From Proteobacteria bacterium DTSAM18 (GTDB lineage Bacteria; Myxococcota_A; UBA796; GCA-2862545): a stretch of DNA of 64,000 nt. Every line of letters begins with the position of its first letter. Position 1 is the first letter of the stretch. The translations under genes were made by a program, and so were the position numbers. The stretch is from NCBI GenBank assembly GCA_028767165.1, contig JARACJ010000016.1:1-64000 (forward strand), in the 5' to 3' direction. Positions 18,988-27,711 of the stretch are shown here, piece by piece. The notes under the pieces were generated by a model that did no database searches, was not told the DNA's origin, and saw only the letters and a program-made list of their open reading frames with translations.

Positions 18988-19782
18988 ATGCGGCGTATGG
19001 ACTTCGTGGGGCTTGGGTTCGTGCTCGCGTTCGTGATGTGGGGGAGCGAAGCGCTCGCTGGCCCGGGCGGAAGGGTAGCGTCGGCATTCTTCACCACGCC
19101 CGTGGGCAAGGTGGTGGGGATCCTGCTGTTCGTCGTGTTCCTTCCCTTCATCGTGTACGTCTACGCCAGGGAGCGCTGGGCAGCGTCACGCGTCCAACGT
19201 CAGCTCGCCGGGCTCTCGGCGCACGACCCCGCGTTCGATTGGGTCGACCTGAGGCTCCGCATCAAGGACTGCTACCTGCGTGTCCATGATGCCTGGGACC
19301 TGGAGGACCTCTCGGCTGCCCATGGCTGGATGACCCACTGGTACCTTCAGAACCAGCAGCTGGTGCACCTCGACGGCTGGCGGAGGCGTGGACTGGTGAA
19401 TCGGTGCCACATCAAGCTGGTGAGCGTGATCCGACCCCTCGCGCTGCTTCCCCGCAATCCCGACGAGGGCTACGAAGGGTCCATGCTGGCGGTCTCCATG
19501 TCTGCCGTCATGAACGACTACCTCGAAGAGCGGGAGTCCGGCCGCATCGTCGAGGGGACCAAGGAGTACCAGGATGTCGACTCGATCTGGATCTTCCGGC
19601 TGTGCGAAGGGCAGTGGAAGCTCGCGGACATCGACGATGCGCGCAACTCCCACGAGTATGCCTCCGGACGGGCTTGGGGCAGTCTGGCAGACAGCAGCCC
19701 CGTGACGAGCGCCGATGTCGTGGGGGCTTCCTCCGAGGTGAAGGTGCGCCCTGATGAAGCCCTGGATGAGCGAATCGGCTGA
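18988..19782 (+). CDS. Membrane protein with Tim44-like domain
   Basis: This 264-residue protein has an N-terminal hydrophobic segment (about 5-22), a second membrane segment (about 42-60, VVGILLFVVFLPFIVYVYA), and a soluble domain. The latter resembles the bacterial Tim44-like domain: an acidic helix IKDCYLRVHDAWDLEDL, then a block in which the chain is modified or binds lipid in homologues, and a C-terminal sheet ending in EGQWKLADID. Its exact role in bacteria is not known. The ATG at 18988 is preferred over the GTG at 18961 because GGGGAG precedes it at good distance. Confidence 0.75.
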   Translation: MRRMDFVGLGFVLAFVMWGSEALAGPGGRVASAFFTTPVGKVVGILLFVVFLPFIVYVYARERWAASRVQRQLAGLSAHDPAFDWVDLRLRIKDCYLRVHDAWDLEDLSAAHGWMTHWYLQNQQLVHLDGWRRRGLVNRCHIKLVSVIRPLALLPRNPDEGYEGSMLAVSMSAVMNDYLEERESGRIVEGTKEYQDVDSIWIFRLCEGQWKLADIDDARNSHEYASGRAWGSLADSSPVTSADVVGASSEVKVRPDEALDERIG

Positions 19783-19861
19783 TAGCCGACACAACGCGTT
19801 CCTCGTGGCCATGGCGTCTATCGCCGGTCCGAGCGAGGAATTCGGACCGGCCCTGCACGCC

Positions 19862-21196
19862 CTATTCCTCGGGCGTGGCCTCGCACCGTACGAACTCGCC
19901 CCAGGCACAGGTGCCTGCCTCGAGTTCGCCATTTCGTGCATCCTGTAGGAAGGCCAGCGTCTCCGGCAGCGACCACAGGTTCGCCTCGGCGTGGTCCGCG
20001 CCTTCGCAGCCGAGCCAGCGCGGGTCGGCGCCGTCAGTACACAGGGCCTCGAAGGCCTCACGCTGCACGGACGGATCCACGATGGTGTCGAATTCGCCCC
20101 AGATGGTGAGGGTGGGCGTGGTGTCGCCGGTATCCTGCACCGGGTTGGTGTGCAGGCTGTGCGCGTCCAGGACGCAGTCCCAGCCGGGCAGTGCCGACCA
20201 GTCGTCGGTGGAGGCAGCGGCGATGGCCTCGGGGGTGAACCAGGCCTCGACCACGTGGTCGGGTTCGTCGATCTCGATGCCGCAGTCTTCCGGCCGGTCG
20301 GCGAGGTAGGCGTCCATCGCATCGGCCAGGGCGGGCACCAGCAGGTCCCTGTGGCTGAGGGCGTCCTCGTACCACAGGCTCCAGCCCATGATGGTGGGCA
20401 CCGCCAGTGGACTGCCATCGCTCCACTCGGACAGGATGCTGTTCATCGTGGCCCGCACGTCCATTGGCGGTGTGCCGGCGACCACGGCCTTCAGATCGGC
20501 GTTCCTTGCATACTTGGACTGGTAGCGCTCCGCGAGCAGGGCGGCGTGTCCCCCCTGGGAGGCGCCCCAGAGCACCACGTCGTCCGTGATCGGTACCAGC
20601 AGCTCGTCGGACATCAGCTCCACGCCGGCCCGCCATGCGTCCCACACTCCGATGGCCGTCTGCTCGGCGTTCTGGGGACTGTGGGGGGCTGGTGGCCTGG
20701 CCGTGCCATCGAGCCCGATGTAGTCCGGCGCGATCACCGCGTAGCCGTACATGGCCATGAGCGCGGGCTCGATGCCTTCTTCGAGGCGGCCGGCGGACGG
20801 GGCGCAAGGCCCGGCAGACCCGGCGAACGAGTGGGTGAGGAGCATCACGGGCCAGCCCTCGGCCGGCGGCCGGCCGTCGGGAAGCAGCAGCGCGCCAGTG
20901 GCCTCGATCTGCTGGCCGCGGTCCTGGGAGGTGTAGCGAAATGTGTGTGCCTCGGTGCCATGGACGGGCCCGGGCAGGTGGTCGAGGCCGAACGCGTCGA
21001 AGAGGACGACGTAGCCCTCCCTGTCGATGGTCCACATCTCGTTGGGCGCCGAGGAGATCAGGTCGCCCGTGAACCACAGGAGGTTCCAGTGACCGAGGCC
21101 GCACGTGAGCTCGGGTATACCCATGGGTGGTGTGATCGGGGGGAGGTGGTTGCGAGTGCCGCATGCGGCCAGGAAGAACGGTAACAATCGACGCAT
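19862..21196 (-). CDS. Lipase-like alpha/beta hydrolase lipoprotein, paralog 1
   Basis: The 444-residue product has a lipoprotein signal (FFLAACG, Cys12) and an alpha/beta hydrolase fold resembling secretory lipases and esterases. The nucleophile is Ser213 in WGASQGGHAAL. The likely Asp is in IWGEFDTIVDP, and a His in GCEGADHAEAN. It should act on esters at the cell envelope. It is about two-thirds identical by eye to the gene at 22024, with a methyltransferase gene between them. Both share a TGTACA-containing promoter element 23-24 bases upstream. Confidence 0.88.
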   Translation of the reverse strand: MRRLLPFFLAACGTRNHLPPITPPMGIPELTCGLGHWNLLWFTGDLISSAPNEMWTIDREGYVVLFDAFGLDHLPGPVHGTEAHTFRYTSQDRGQQIEATGALLLPDGRPPAEGWPVMLLTHSFAGSAGPCAPSAGRLEEGIEPALMAMYGYAVIAPDYIGLDGTARPPAPHSPQNAEQTAIGVWDAWRAGVELMSDELLVPITDDVVLWGASQGGHAALLAERYQSKYARNADLKAVVAGTPPMDVRATMNSILSEWSDGSPLAVPTIMGWSLWYEDALSHRDLLVPALADAMDAYLADRPEDCGIEIDEPDHVVEAWFTPEAIAAASTDDWSALPGWDCVLDAHSLHTNPVQDTGDTTPTLTIWGEFDTIVDPSVQREAFEALCTDGADPRWLGCEGADHAEANLWSLPETLAFLQDARNGELEAGTCAWGEFVRCEATPEE

Positions 21197-21313
21197 GTGG
21201 GCCCTCCGGGGATCGTGGGGGTTGTACACCACGCGGCCCATCCATGGCCGCGTACGGGGTGCGGGCGTGAAGAGTGAGGGGCCACAGGTTGGGCATGGCT
21301 TACGGCTCGTGGT

Positions 21314-21925
21314 TCATGCCGGTGCGCGCCAGCGACTCCAATACGGCCCCGCGAATCGCATCAGGCGGGCCGGTCCTGTGAGCTCGAAGGGCGCCATCTG
21401 GACCAGGGACCAGCCCGGCAGCGCGCGCCGGTAGTCGTCGAGATCGGCCCCACGAGGGAGGGGCCCGCGTCTGCCGGGGGAGAACGCCAGGGACAGCAGG
21501 GTGGCGCCAGGTGAGGCGATGGCCTGCAGCTCGCGCCCGACGGCCCGGCGCTGCTCGTTGGTGAGGCCGTGGAAGCAGCCGACGTCCAGGAAGAAGTCGA
21601 ACGGTCCGGACAGGCCCGCGGAACGGAGCGCGGTCACGTCGGCCTCCAGGAAGGTAGCGGGGAGCTGTGCCCGGGTGGCCCGTTGGCGGGCGCGTCGGAG
21701 GGCCTGGGGCACCACGTCGACGCCGACGGCCCGCCAGCCCCGTCGCGCCAGCTCCACGGTCCAGTGGCCGCTGCCGCAGCCCAGATCCAGGGCGGCGCCG
21801 GGGCCGTCCGGCCGTTCTTCGCCTTCCCGGTCGAGGAGGGCGGACATCGTCTCCCCCTGCACCCGCGCGATGCCCTCCCAGGGCGTGAACCCGAGGAGGT
21901 AGGCAAGGCGGTAGGGCAGGCTCAT
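21314..21925 (-). CDS. SAM-dependent methyltransferase (class I)
   Basis: The 203-residue protein carries the glycine-rich SAM-binding motif ALDLGCGSGHWTVELA (about 46-61), an acidic residue at the end of strand 2 (VGVDVV), and motif FDFFLDVGCFHGL. This matches small thiopurine/tellurite-type or generic methyltransferase-11 proteins. It sits between the two lipase-like paralogs on the same strand, but gaps of about 100 bases on both sides suggest separate transcription. Substrate unknown. Confidence 0.88.
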   Translation of the reverse strand: MSLPYRLAYLLGFTPWEGIARVQGETMSALLDREGEERPDGPGAALDLGCGSGHWTVELARRGWRAVGVDVVPQALRRARQRATRAQLPATFLEADVTALRSAGLSGPFDFFLDVGCFHGLTNEQRRAVGRELQAIASPGATLLSLAFSPGRRGPLPRGADLDDYRRALPGWSLVQMAPFELTGPARLMRFAGPYWSRWRAPA

Positions 21926-22023
21926 GGAGGGCTCCGGTGGCGTGGGGGCGCAGCAGGCGTCACCCCGGGGATCGTCGGCCAGCGGTGCCGGGTGGAGGGG
22001 AATCGTCGGCCCGGTGCGTGGGG

Positions 22024-23352
22024 CTACTCCTCGGGCGTGGCCTGGCACGTCACGTACGTGCCCCAGCGACAGTCCCCGGACTCGAGCCGCCCCTCACGGG
22101 CATCGGCCAGGAACGCCAGCGTCTCCGGCAGCGACCACAGGTTGGCCTCGGCGTGGCCCGCGCCCGCGCAGCCGAGCCAGCGCAGGTCGGCGCCGTCGGC
22201 ACACAGCGCCTCGAAGGCGTCCCGCTGCACCGAGGGATCGACGATGGTGTCCACCTCGCCCCAGATGGTGAGGGTGGGGGTGGTGTCGAGGGCCTCCACC
22301 GGCGTGGTGGGCAGGCTGTGGGCGTCCAGGATGCAGTCCCAGGCGGGCAGGGCGGACCAGTCGTCGGCCTTCGCGGCGGCGAGGGCCTGGGAGGTGAACC
22401 ACGCGTCGAGCGCGTCGGGGGGCTCCTCACCCACGAAGCTGCAGTCGTCGGGCGGGCTGGCGAGCAGGTCGTCCACGGCGGCGGCGACCTCGGGGGCCAG
22501 GATGTCGGCGTGATCGACAGCATCGCCGTACCACTGGCTCCAGCCCACGGAGGTCGGCAGGGCGAGCGGCGTGCCGTCGACCCACGCGGACAGGATGCTG
22601 TTCATCGTGGCGCGCACGTCCATGGGCGGCGTGCCCGCGACCACGGCCTGCAGCTCGGCCTCGGGGGCGTACCAGGGCTGGTAGCGCTCGGCGAACAGGG
22701 CGGCGTGACCACCCTGGGAGGCCCCCCAGATCACGACGCCGACGTCCAGGGGCACGTCCAGGTCGTCCGTGAACAGCTGCACGCCGGCCCGCCAGGCATC
22801 CCACACGCCGAGGGCCGTCTGCTCCGCGTTCTGGGGGCTGTGGGCCACCGGTGGGGAGGCTGTGCCGTCGAGGCCGATGTAGTCCGGCGCGATCACGGCG
22901 TAGCCATGCATGGCCATCAGCGCGGGCTCGATGCCCTCCTCGAGGCGGCCGGCGGAGGGGGCGCAGGGCCCGGCCGATCCGGCGAAGGAGTGGGTGAGCA
23001 GCATGACGGGCCAGCCGTCGGCAGGGGGCGCGCCGTCCGGGAGGAGGAGGGCACCGGTGGCCTCGACGGTCTCGCCCCGATCCTGGGTGACGTAGCGGAA
23101 GGTGTGCGCGATGGTTCCGTGGGTCGGGGCGGGCAGATAGTCGAGACCGAACACGTCGAACAGGGTGGTGTAGCCGTCCTGGGAGATGGTCCACATGTCG
23201 TTCGGCGACGAGCTGATCGGCGTGCCCTGGGGCGGCAGGATCGACCACGACCCGAGGCCGCAGGTCAGCTCCGGGATGTCGAGGGGCTCGGGCAGCGGGT
23301 CGGGACCTGTGGTGGCGCAGGCGGCCAGGAAGAACGGGAGCAATCGGCGCAT
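22024..23352 (-). CDS. Lipase-like alpha/beta hydrolase lipoprotein, paralog 2
   Basis: A 442-residue paralog of the 19862 gene. It has the same signal peptide text (MRRLLPFFLAAC), the same nucleophile motif WGASQGGHAAL (Ser212), and an identical THSFAGSAGPCAPSAGRL block. Divergence is concentrated in the segment after the lipobox and in the lid-like region around residues 275-330, where substrate choice is often decided. Both end in CxATPEE. A duplication with subsequent specialisation is likely. Confidence 0.88.
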   Translation of the reverse strand: MRRLLPFFLAACATTGPDPLPEPLDIPELTCGLGSWSILPPQGTPISSSPNDMWTISQDGYTTLFDVFGLDYLPAPTHGTIAHTFRYVTQDRGETVEATGALLLPDGAPPADGWPVMLLTHSFAGSAGPCAPSAGRLEEGIEPALMAMHGYAVIAPDYIGLDGTASPPVAHSPQNAEQTALGVWDAWRAGVQLFTDDLDVPLDVGVVIWGASQGGHAALFAERYQPWYAPEAELQAVVAGTPPMDVRATMNSILSAWVDGTPLALPTSVGWSQWYGDAVDHADILAPEVAAAVDDLLASPPDDCSFVGEEPPDALDAWFTSQALAAAKADDWSALPAWDCILDAHSLPTTPVEALDTTPTLTIWGEVDTIVDPSVQRDAFEALCADGADLRWLGCAGAGHAEANLWSLPETLAFLADAREGRLESGDCRWGTYVTCQATPEE

Positions 23353-23422
23353 GGGGGACCTCCGCGGTCGGAGGCGTTGTACACCATGGAGCCTTGCCGG
23401 AACACGGCGTGGGGACGCAACG

Positions 23423-24757
23423 TCAGGCGAGGGCCGCATCCCGCGCGTCGTAGTACACCTGGGCCCGGTGCAGGCACTGCTGGATGCCGAGCCAGCTGAC
23501 GATCTCGATGAGCTCGGTGGCCGCGAGGTGGGCGCCGGCGAGACCGAGCAGGGGCGGAGGCAGCACGGCGGGGCTGGACGCGGCACCGAGGCCGAGCAGC
23601 AGGGCGGTGCCCTGGGCCTTCGTGAGCCCGTAGGTGCGCGTGAGGGAGCGCAGGGTCGCCGTGAGGGCCGACGGGTCTTCGAGGTCGAGGGTGTGGTGGG
23701 CCAGGGCGTCGGCGGCCTCGGCGAAGGGACCGGCGACGGGACGGGAGGCAACCGCCAGCTCCGGGTTGCCGACCGCATGGCCGAGCAGCACCGTGAGGGC
23801 GTGCTTGACCTCGGGGCCGAGCGTGGTGTGCTGCAGGTTGTCGTGGAGCATGGTGGCGAGGGCACGCCGGACCCGGTCGGGGCCGATGCGGCCCAGGACG
23901 GCGGGTGCGAAGCCCCAGCGCGCCTGGAGCCAGTCGCCGACCTCGGGCCAGCGCTGGGGCACGCCGCGGGTCCACCGGGTCTCCAGGGACAGCGCGCCGG
24001 GGAAGAAGCGGATCCAGCCCAGCAGGTTCCTCATGGCGTCGCGGGTCATGGGGATGTTGCGCGAGACGTCGTCGCCCACGTCGTGCCGGCCGGTGGACCA
24101 CCCCGTGGGGGCCAGGATGTGGCCCACGTCGTCGACCACGGAGCGCTCCAGATCGAGGCCGAGGGCGTCCATGCACTTGTTCAGGAAGCCCATCATGGCG
24201 GCACCGAGGGCGATCCACTCGGCGTTCCTGGGGCCGACCGCGCCGTGCAGGGCCGTGACGTCGGCGGGAAGCAGGGAGGCGGGAACCGAGCCCATGCCGG
24301 CGCCGGTGTGCAGGGCGGCGAGCTCCCCGGCGGACATGGCCTCGGGATCCGGCGCGCCGATGGCCCGGGCCACCGACAGGTCGTCGAGCCCGCGCCGCAT
24401 GGCGAAGGTGCAGCAGTGGGCCGTGCAGTACATGCAGTCGGCGGCCTTGCTCGAGGCGTACATCGCGAGTCCCACCAGCGGCAGGGGGGCCCCGAAGCCG
24501 AACAGGGAGCCCGGCACGTTCAGGATGTTGGGCACCACGAGGTTCTCGGCGCGGAACGCCGCCGGCCAGATGGCCATGTACCGGGCCGCGTGGGGCGTGG
24601 TGCCGAGCATCCTGCGGACCAGCTCCAGCGCGGGCCCGTAGTGGGCCGTGAGGTGGGCTTCGTCGCGGGTGTGCCCCTCGAGGAGGTCGACCAGGTTGCG
24701 GGGCGCCTCGGTGGTGGCGTGGCCCACCGAGGGCGTGAGCGGATCCTGGACTTCCAT
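23423..24757 (-). CDS. AhpD-like / carboxymuconolactone decarboxylase-family protein
   Basis: The 444-residue protein is longer than typical AhpD proteins (about 180 residues). It carries the redox signature in the first half: Cys108-Met-Tyr-Cys111 with His114 (DCMYCTAHC), as in peroxidase-related AhpD domains. The second half is helical and has no second CxxC pair, suggesting a degenerate duplicate. A role in peroxide or nitrosative stress is possible. The ATG at 24757 follows GGGAGT by five bases; an ATG four codons upstream lies inside this ribosome-binding region. A TACAGT element lies about 30 bases upstream. Confidence 0.8.
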   Translation of the reverse strand: MEVQDPLTPSVGHATTEAPRNLVDLLEGHTRDEAHLTAHYGPALELVRRMLGTTPHAARYMAIWPAAFRAENLVVPNILNVPGSLFGFGAPLPLVGLAMYASSKAADCMYCTAHCCTFAMRRGLDDLSVARAIGAPDPEAMSAGELAALHTGAGMGSVPASLLPADVTALHGAVGPRNAEWIALGAAMMGFLNKCMDALGLDLERSVVDDVGHILAPTGWSTGRHDVGDDVSRNIPMTRDAMRNLLGWIRFFPGALSLETRWTRGVPQRWPEVGDWLQARWGFAPAVLGRIGPDRVRRALATMLHDNLQHTTLGPEVKHALTVLLGHAVGNPELAVASRPVAGPFAEAADALAHHTLDLEDPSALTATLRSLTRTYGLTKAQGTALLLGLGAASSPAVLPPPLLGLAGAHLAATELIEIVSWLGIQQCLHRAQVYYDARDAALA

Positions 24758-24836
24758 GGAGACTCCCATGCGATGCGGCAGGCGTACTGTACGCGAGGCG
24801 GGAGGCACGGACGTCGGGAAAGCTGCGGAAGGTCGG

Positions 24837-24867
24837 CCGTGACGCCCACTCACGGGGGGCGTCACGG
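24837..24867 (-). terminator. Terminator of the aerolysin-like gene
   Basis: A perfect 11-bp stem, CCGTGACGCCC against GGGCGTCACGG, with a nine-base loop. It begins 26 bases beyond the stop of the gene at 24893 on the minus strand. No T-run follows. Confidence 0.65.
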
Positions 24868-24892
24868 CGAGGGTCCCGAAGCCGGGCAGCCC

Positions 24893-25888
24893 TCAGTCGG
24901 CGGACTCGAGGGCGGGCTGGGCAGAGGCGTCCGCCGACGTGTAGCTGCACTCCACGTAGGGGGCCATGGAGGCGTCGATCGCCTGGGTGATCTCGCTGCC
25001 CTTGTTGTCGTTGAAGCGCATGCACAGCTGCCAGAACTGGAACGTGATGGCCTCTTCATGCGCCGTGACGGAGAAGGTGTCCGTGGTGGTCGTCTGCTTG
25101 GAGACGGTGATGCTGTGGCTGGAGCCGTGCTGGTAGGTGAACGAGCTGCTCAGCTTGGCGCCGATGCCCTCGAGGCCGGCGCTCACCTCGGCACCGATGG
25201 TGGTGGCGAAGGAGTTGGTCTCGGTGTCGGTGGTGGAGACGCCGTTGGTCACGCTGATCCCCCGTGACGCGGTGGCGCCGGGGTTCACGTGGCCCTGGAA
25301 CACGCACCTCCAGAAGTAGCTGGCCTGGATGTCCACCTGCTCCGTGGAGGCGCTGATGGAGCGGACGACGACCTTGCTTCCGCCGTCGTTGTCCTCGGTG
25401 AGGAACAGACTCTTGAAGCCCTCCTTCCAGGCGGTCGGCGGCATGACCACGGTGTAGGTCTGGAAGGAGTGGGTGTGGATCTTGAGCCGGGTGGACCAGC
25501 CAGGGCCCGGCCCGAGCATCGCGGGAAAGGAGCTCACCGTGAGGTGGGCGGAGTGGCTGACGGCCTTCGCCTCGAACGTGAGGGTGATCGCGCAGGGGGT
25601 GGGCGCCTTGATGACCAGGAACGAGCTGGTGATGTGCCAGGCGCTCTGCCCGCCGTCCCACTTGGCGTCCGTCAGGTTCAGGTTGTCCGTGGGCGTGATG
25701 ATCCCGGTACTGAGGTCGAGGGTCTGGGGGGGCACCACGTGGGTGGTGCAGGTGTCGACCTGCACTGGCGTGGTGAACCCAGGTGCGTACTTCTGGTCAC
25801 CTGGCACCGGCGGAGGCCCCTGGTCGATGGACCAGCCCCAGATCTCCGCGTGGAAGTTCTTCGCCGTGACGGTCTTGGCATTTGTCAT
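24893..25888 (-). CDS. Cytosolic-start protein with aerolysin/ETX-MTX2-like pore-forming features
   Basis: This 331-residue protein has no signal peptide. From about residue 205 it holds long runs of alternating Ser/Thr and hydrophobic residues (ISVTNGVSTTDTETNSFATT, SITVSKQTTTTDTFSVTA) flanking a Gly/Ala-rich segment (GAEVSAGLEGIGAKLSSS). This is the pattern of the amphipathic hairpin and paired long strands in aerolysin-type beta-pore-forming toxins. The N-terminal half is beta-rich with several His and Cys residues and could be a binding domain. Start is certain (AAGGAG, eight bases upstream). The family call is by pattern only; it could be another beta-sandwich protein. Confidence 0.6.
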   Translation of the reverse strand: MTNAKTVTAKNFHAEIWGWSIDQGPPPVPGDQKYAPGFTTPVQVDTCTTHVVPPQTLDLSTGIITPTDNLNLTDAKWDGGQSAWHITSSFLVIKAPTPCAITLTFEAKAVSHSAHLTVSSFPAMLGPGPGWSTRLKIHTHSFQTYTVVMPPTAWKEGFKSLFLTEDNDGGSKVVVRSISASTEQVDIQASYFWRCVFQGHVNPGATASRGISVTNGVSTTDTETNSFATTIGAEVSAGLEGIGAKLSSSFTYQHGSSHSITVSKQTTTTDTFSVTAHEEAITFQFWQLCMRFNDNKGSEITQAIDASMAPYVECSYTSADASAQPALESAD

Positions 25889-26038
25889 GTTCTCAGCTCC
25901 TTTTCGGGTCTCCGGCGATCGTACAGGTCCGTCCCTGGGGGCGTGTGAGGGAAGGGACGTACGTAGGGGGAGATGGGGAGCTGGTGAGGGGGCTGGGGCT
26001 GGGGGAGGAGTGGGTGTTCTGGAGTGGATAGGGTGGGG

Positions 26039-27469
26039 TTACTCCACGTACCCAAGCGCCTCCAGCTCCGCCTGCACCCGCGCATTGCTCTGCTTCTTCG
26101 ACGGCAGCGGATCCGCGCTCTGCACGAACCGGTCCATCGCCTGATCCAGCGCCTGCCCGGCGGGGCTGTTCTCGGCCTCGACCGGATCCCGCTCGCCTGG
26201 GTCTGCCGCGAGGTCGTAGACCCAGGAGCGCTCCGCCTTGGGCTTGAAGATGAGCTTGTGGCTGCCCTCACGGACGGCCTTGTCCATCTTGGCGTTGACC
26301 CAGGTGCCCTTGGGCACCTCGGTGTGGGGCTTGGTGGCCTCGGCGAACACGGGGCCGCGGTCGAAGGCCTCGCCGGTGAGCGCCGGCAGGAAGCTGGTGC
26401 CGTCGACCCGTTCCGGTGCGGGCAGGCCCAGCAGCTCGGCGAGGGAGGGCACCACGTCGACGTTGGAGACGGGCACGGACACCCGGGTGCCGGCGTGCTC
26501 CTTGCCGGGCAGGCGGACGATGAGGGGCGTGCGGATGGTGTCGTCGAACACGGTGGCGCCGTGATCCCACTTCTCGGTGCGGCTCGAGAAGGTCTCGCCG
26601 TGGTCGGAGGTGACGATCACCACGGCGTCGTCCATCCAGCCCTGCTCCGTGAGGCCCGCGAACAGGCGGCCGAGCTCGTGGTCCGTGTACTCGATGCCGG
26701 CCCGGTACAGGGCCGTGAGCAGCTCGGTGCCCCGGGCGCCCTTGCCCTTGCCCACGGCACGCCGGACCCGCTGGATGTGGCCCATGCTGCCGGCGTCCTT
26801 GGGCGCTCCCTCGAACGCGGCCAGCGTGTTGGCGTACCAGGGCTCCGGCGGGATGTAGGGCGCGTGCACGTCGAAGTAGTGCACGAACAGGAAGGTGCGC
26901 TCGTTCTTGTCCTGACGGGCCATCCACTTCAGGGCAGCGTCGGTGACCTCGTTGCCCACGCGGCTGGTCTGGCCCACGACCCCCTCGGACCGGTGCAGCG
27001 TGAAGCGCTCGTCGAGGTGGTCGAAGCCCTGGGTGAAGCCCGAGTGGCTGGCCAGGGGCATGGCGCCGAGGAACGCCCCGGTGTGGAAGTCGGCCAGACG
27101 GAGCCACTCCGGCAGCATCAGGTTGTCGTCGTTGACCAGGTAGTCGTTGCGGGGCACGCCGTGGTGGTGGCTGTACCGGCCCGTGAACAGCGCGGTGTGG
27201 CTCGCCAGGGTGGTGGGCGCCGCACTGATGTGCTGCTCGAACACCACACCCTCGGCGGCGAGGGCGTCGAGGGTGGGGGTGCGCACCTGGGTGTTGCCGT
27301 AGGGGCCCGTCTGGTCGGCGCGCAGGGTGTCGAGGCTCACCAGGATGACGTGGCGGGGGGCATCCTTCGCGGGGGTGAGCTTGTCGGGGGCCGGGGCCTC
27401 GTCGGCTTTCTGGCCAGAGGGGCTGCAGGCGGCGGCGAGGGCAACGAGGAAGGGGAGCAGGGTACGCAA
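26039..27469 (-). CDS. Sulfatase/alkaline-phosphatase-fold lipoprotein with Thr at the nucleophile site
   Basis: The 476-residue product has a lipobox (LAAAC, Cys15) and a sulfatase fold: metal-binding VSLDTLRAD near Asp47 and SDHG later. The canonical C/S-x-P-x-R formylglycine motif is absent. In its place is AAPTTLASHTALFTGRY, so Thr86 or Thr87 is the probable nucleophile, as in phosphoethanolamine or phosphoglycerol transferases. A phosphatase or transferase role at the envelope is therefore as likely as sulfate hydrolysis. The TTG start at 27469 is chosen because it gives a clean signal peptide and follows GAGAGG. Confidence 0.88.
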   Translation of the reverse strand: MRTLLPFLVALAAACSPSGQKADEAPAPDKLTPAKDAPRHVILVSLDTLRADQTGPYGNTQVRTPTLDALAAEGVVFEQHISAAPTTLASHTALFTGRYSHHHGVPRNDYLVNDDNLMLPEWLRLADFHTGAFLGAMPLASHSGFTQGFDHLDERFTLHRSEGVVGQTSRVGNEVTDAALKWMARQDKNERTFLFVHYFDVHAPYIPPEPWYANTLAAFEGAPKDAGSMGHIQRVRRAVGKGKGARGTELLTALYRAGIEYTDHELGRLFAGLTEQGWMDDAVVIVTSDHGETFSSRTEKWDHGATVFDDTIRTPLIVRLPGKEHAGTRVSVPVSNVDVVPSLAELLGLPAPERVDGTSFLPALTGEAFDRGPVFAEATKPHTEVPKGTWVNAKMDKAVREGSHKLIFKPKAERSWVYDLAADPGERDPVEAENSPAGQALDQAMDRFVQSADPLPSKKQSNARVQAELEALGYVE

Positions 27470-27471
27470 CG

Positions 27472-27535
27472 GGGGCCTCTCGTGATGCCCGCATGCGCGG
27501 CATGGGGCCTCTCGTGATGCCCCCATGTAGCGCAT
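27472..27535. repeat. Two tandem 32-bp units over the sulfatase start region
   Basis: Units at 27472-27503 and 27504-27535 both begin GGGGCCTCTCGTGATGCCC and end in GCAT, with five or so differences in between. The unit next to the gene supplies the ribosome-binding site of the TTG start. The outer copy carries a duplicate Shine-Dalgarno followed by an out-of-frame ATG. Confidence 0.75.
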
Positions 27536-27586
27536 GGACGGGGGCAGGGGAAAGGCCGGGGCCCTGGACCAGACCGGAACCGACAA

Positions 27587-27615
27587 AGTCCCCCCGGTCA
27601 TCGACCAGGGGGACT
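27587..27615. promoter_or_regulatory. Strong hairpin between divergent genes
   Basis: AGTCCCCC and GGGGGACT form a perfect stem that continues as GGTC against GACC around an ATC loop. It lies about 100 bases from each of the two divergent start codons, so it is not placed as a normal terminator. It may be a 5' leader structure or block read-through of antisense transcripts. Confidence 0.45.
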
Positions 27616-27711
27616 GTTGTTGCCAGTTGTTTCAGGGATGACGCCCACCCAGGCTGGATGGGCATTCTTGGCAGACGGAATAGGGGTGTTCCATCGTGAG
27701 GAGGGTAGGTG

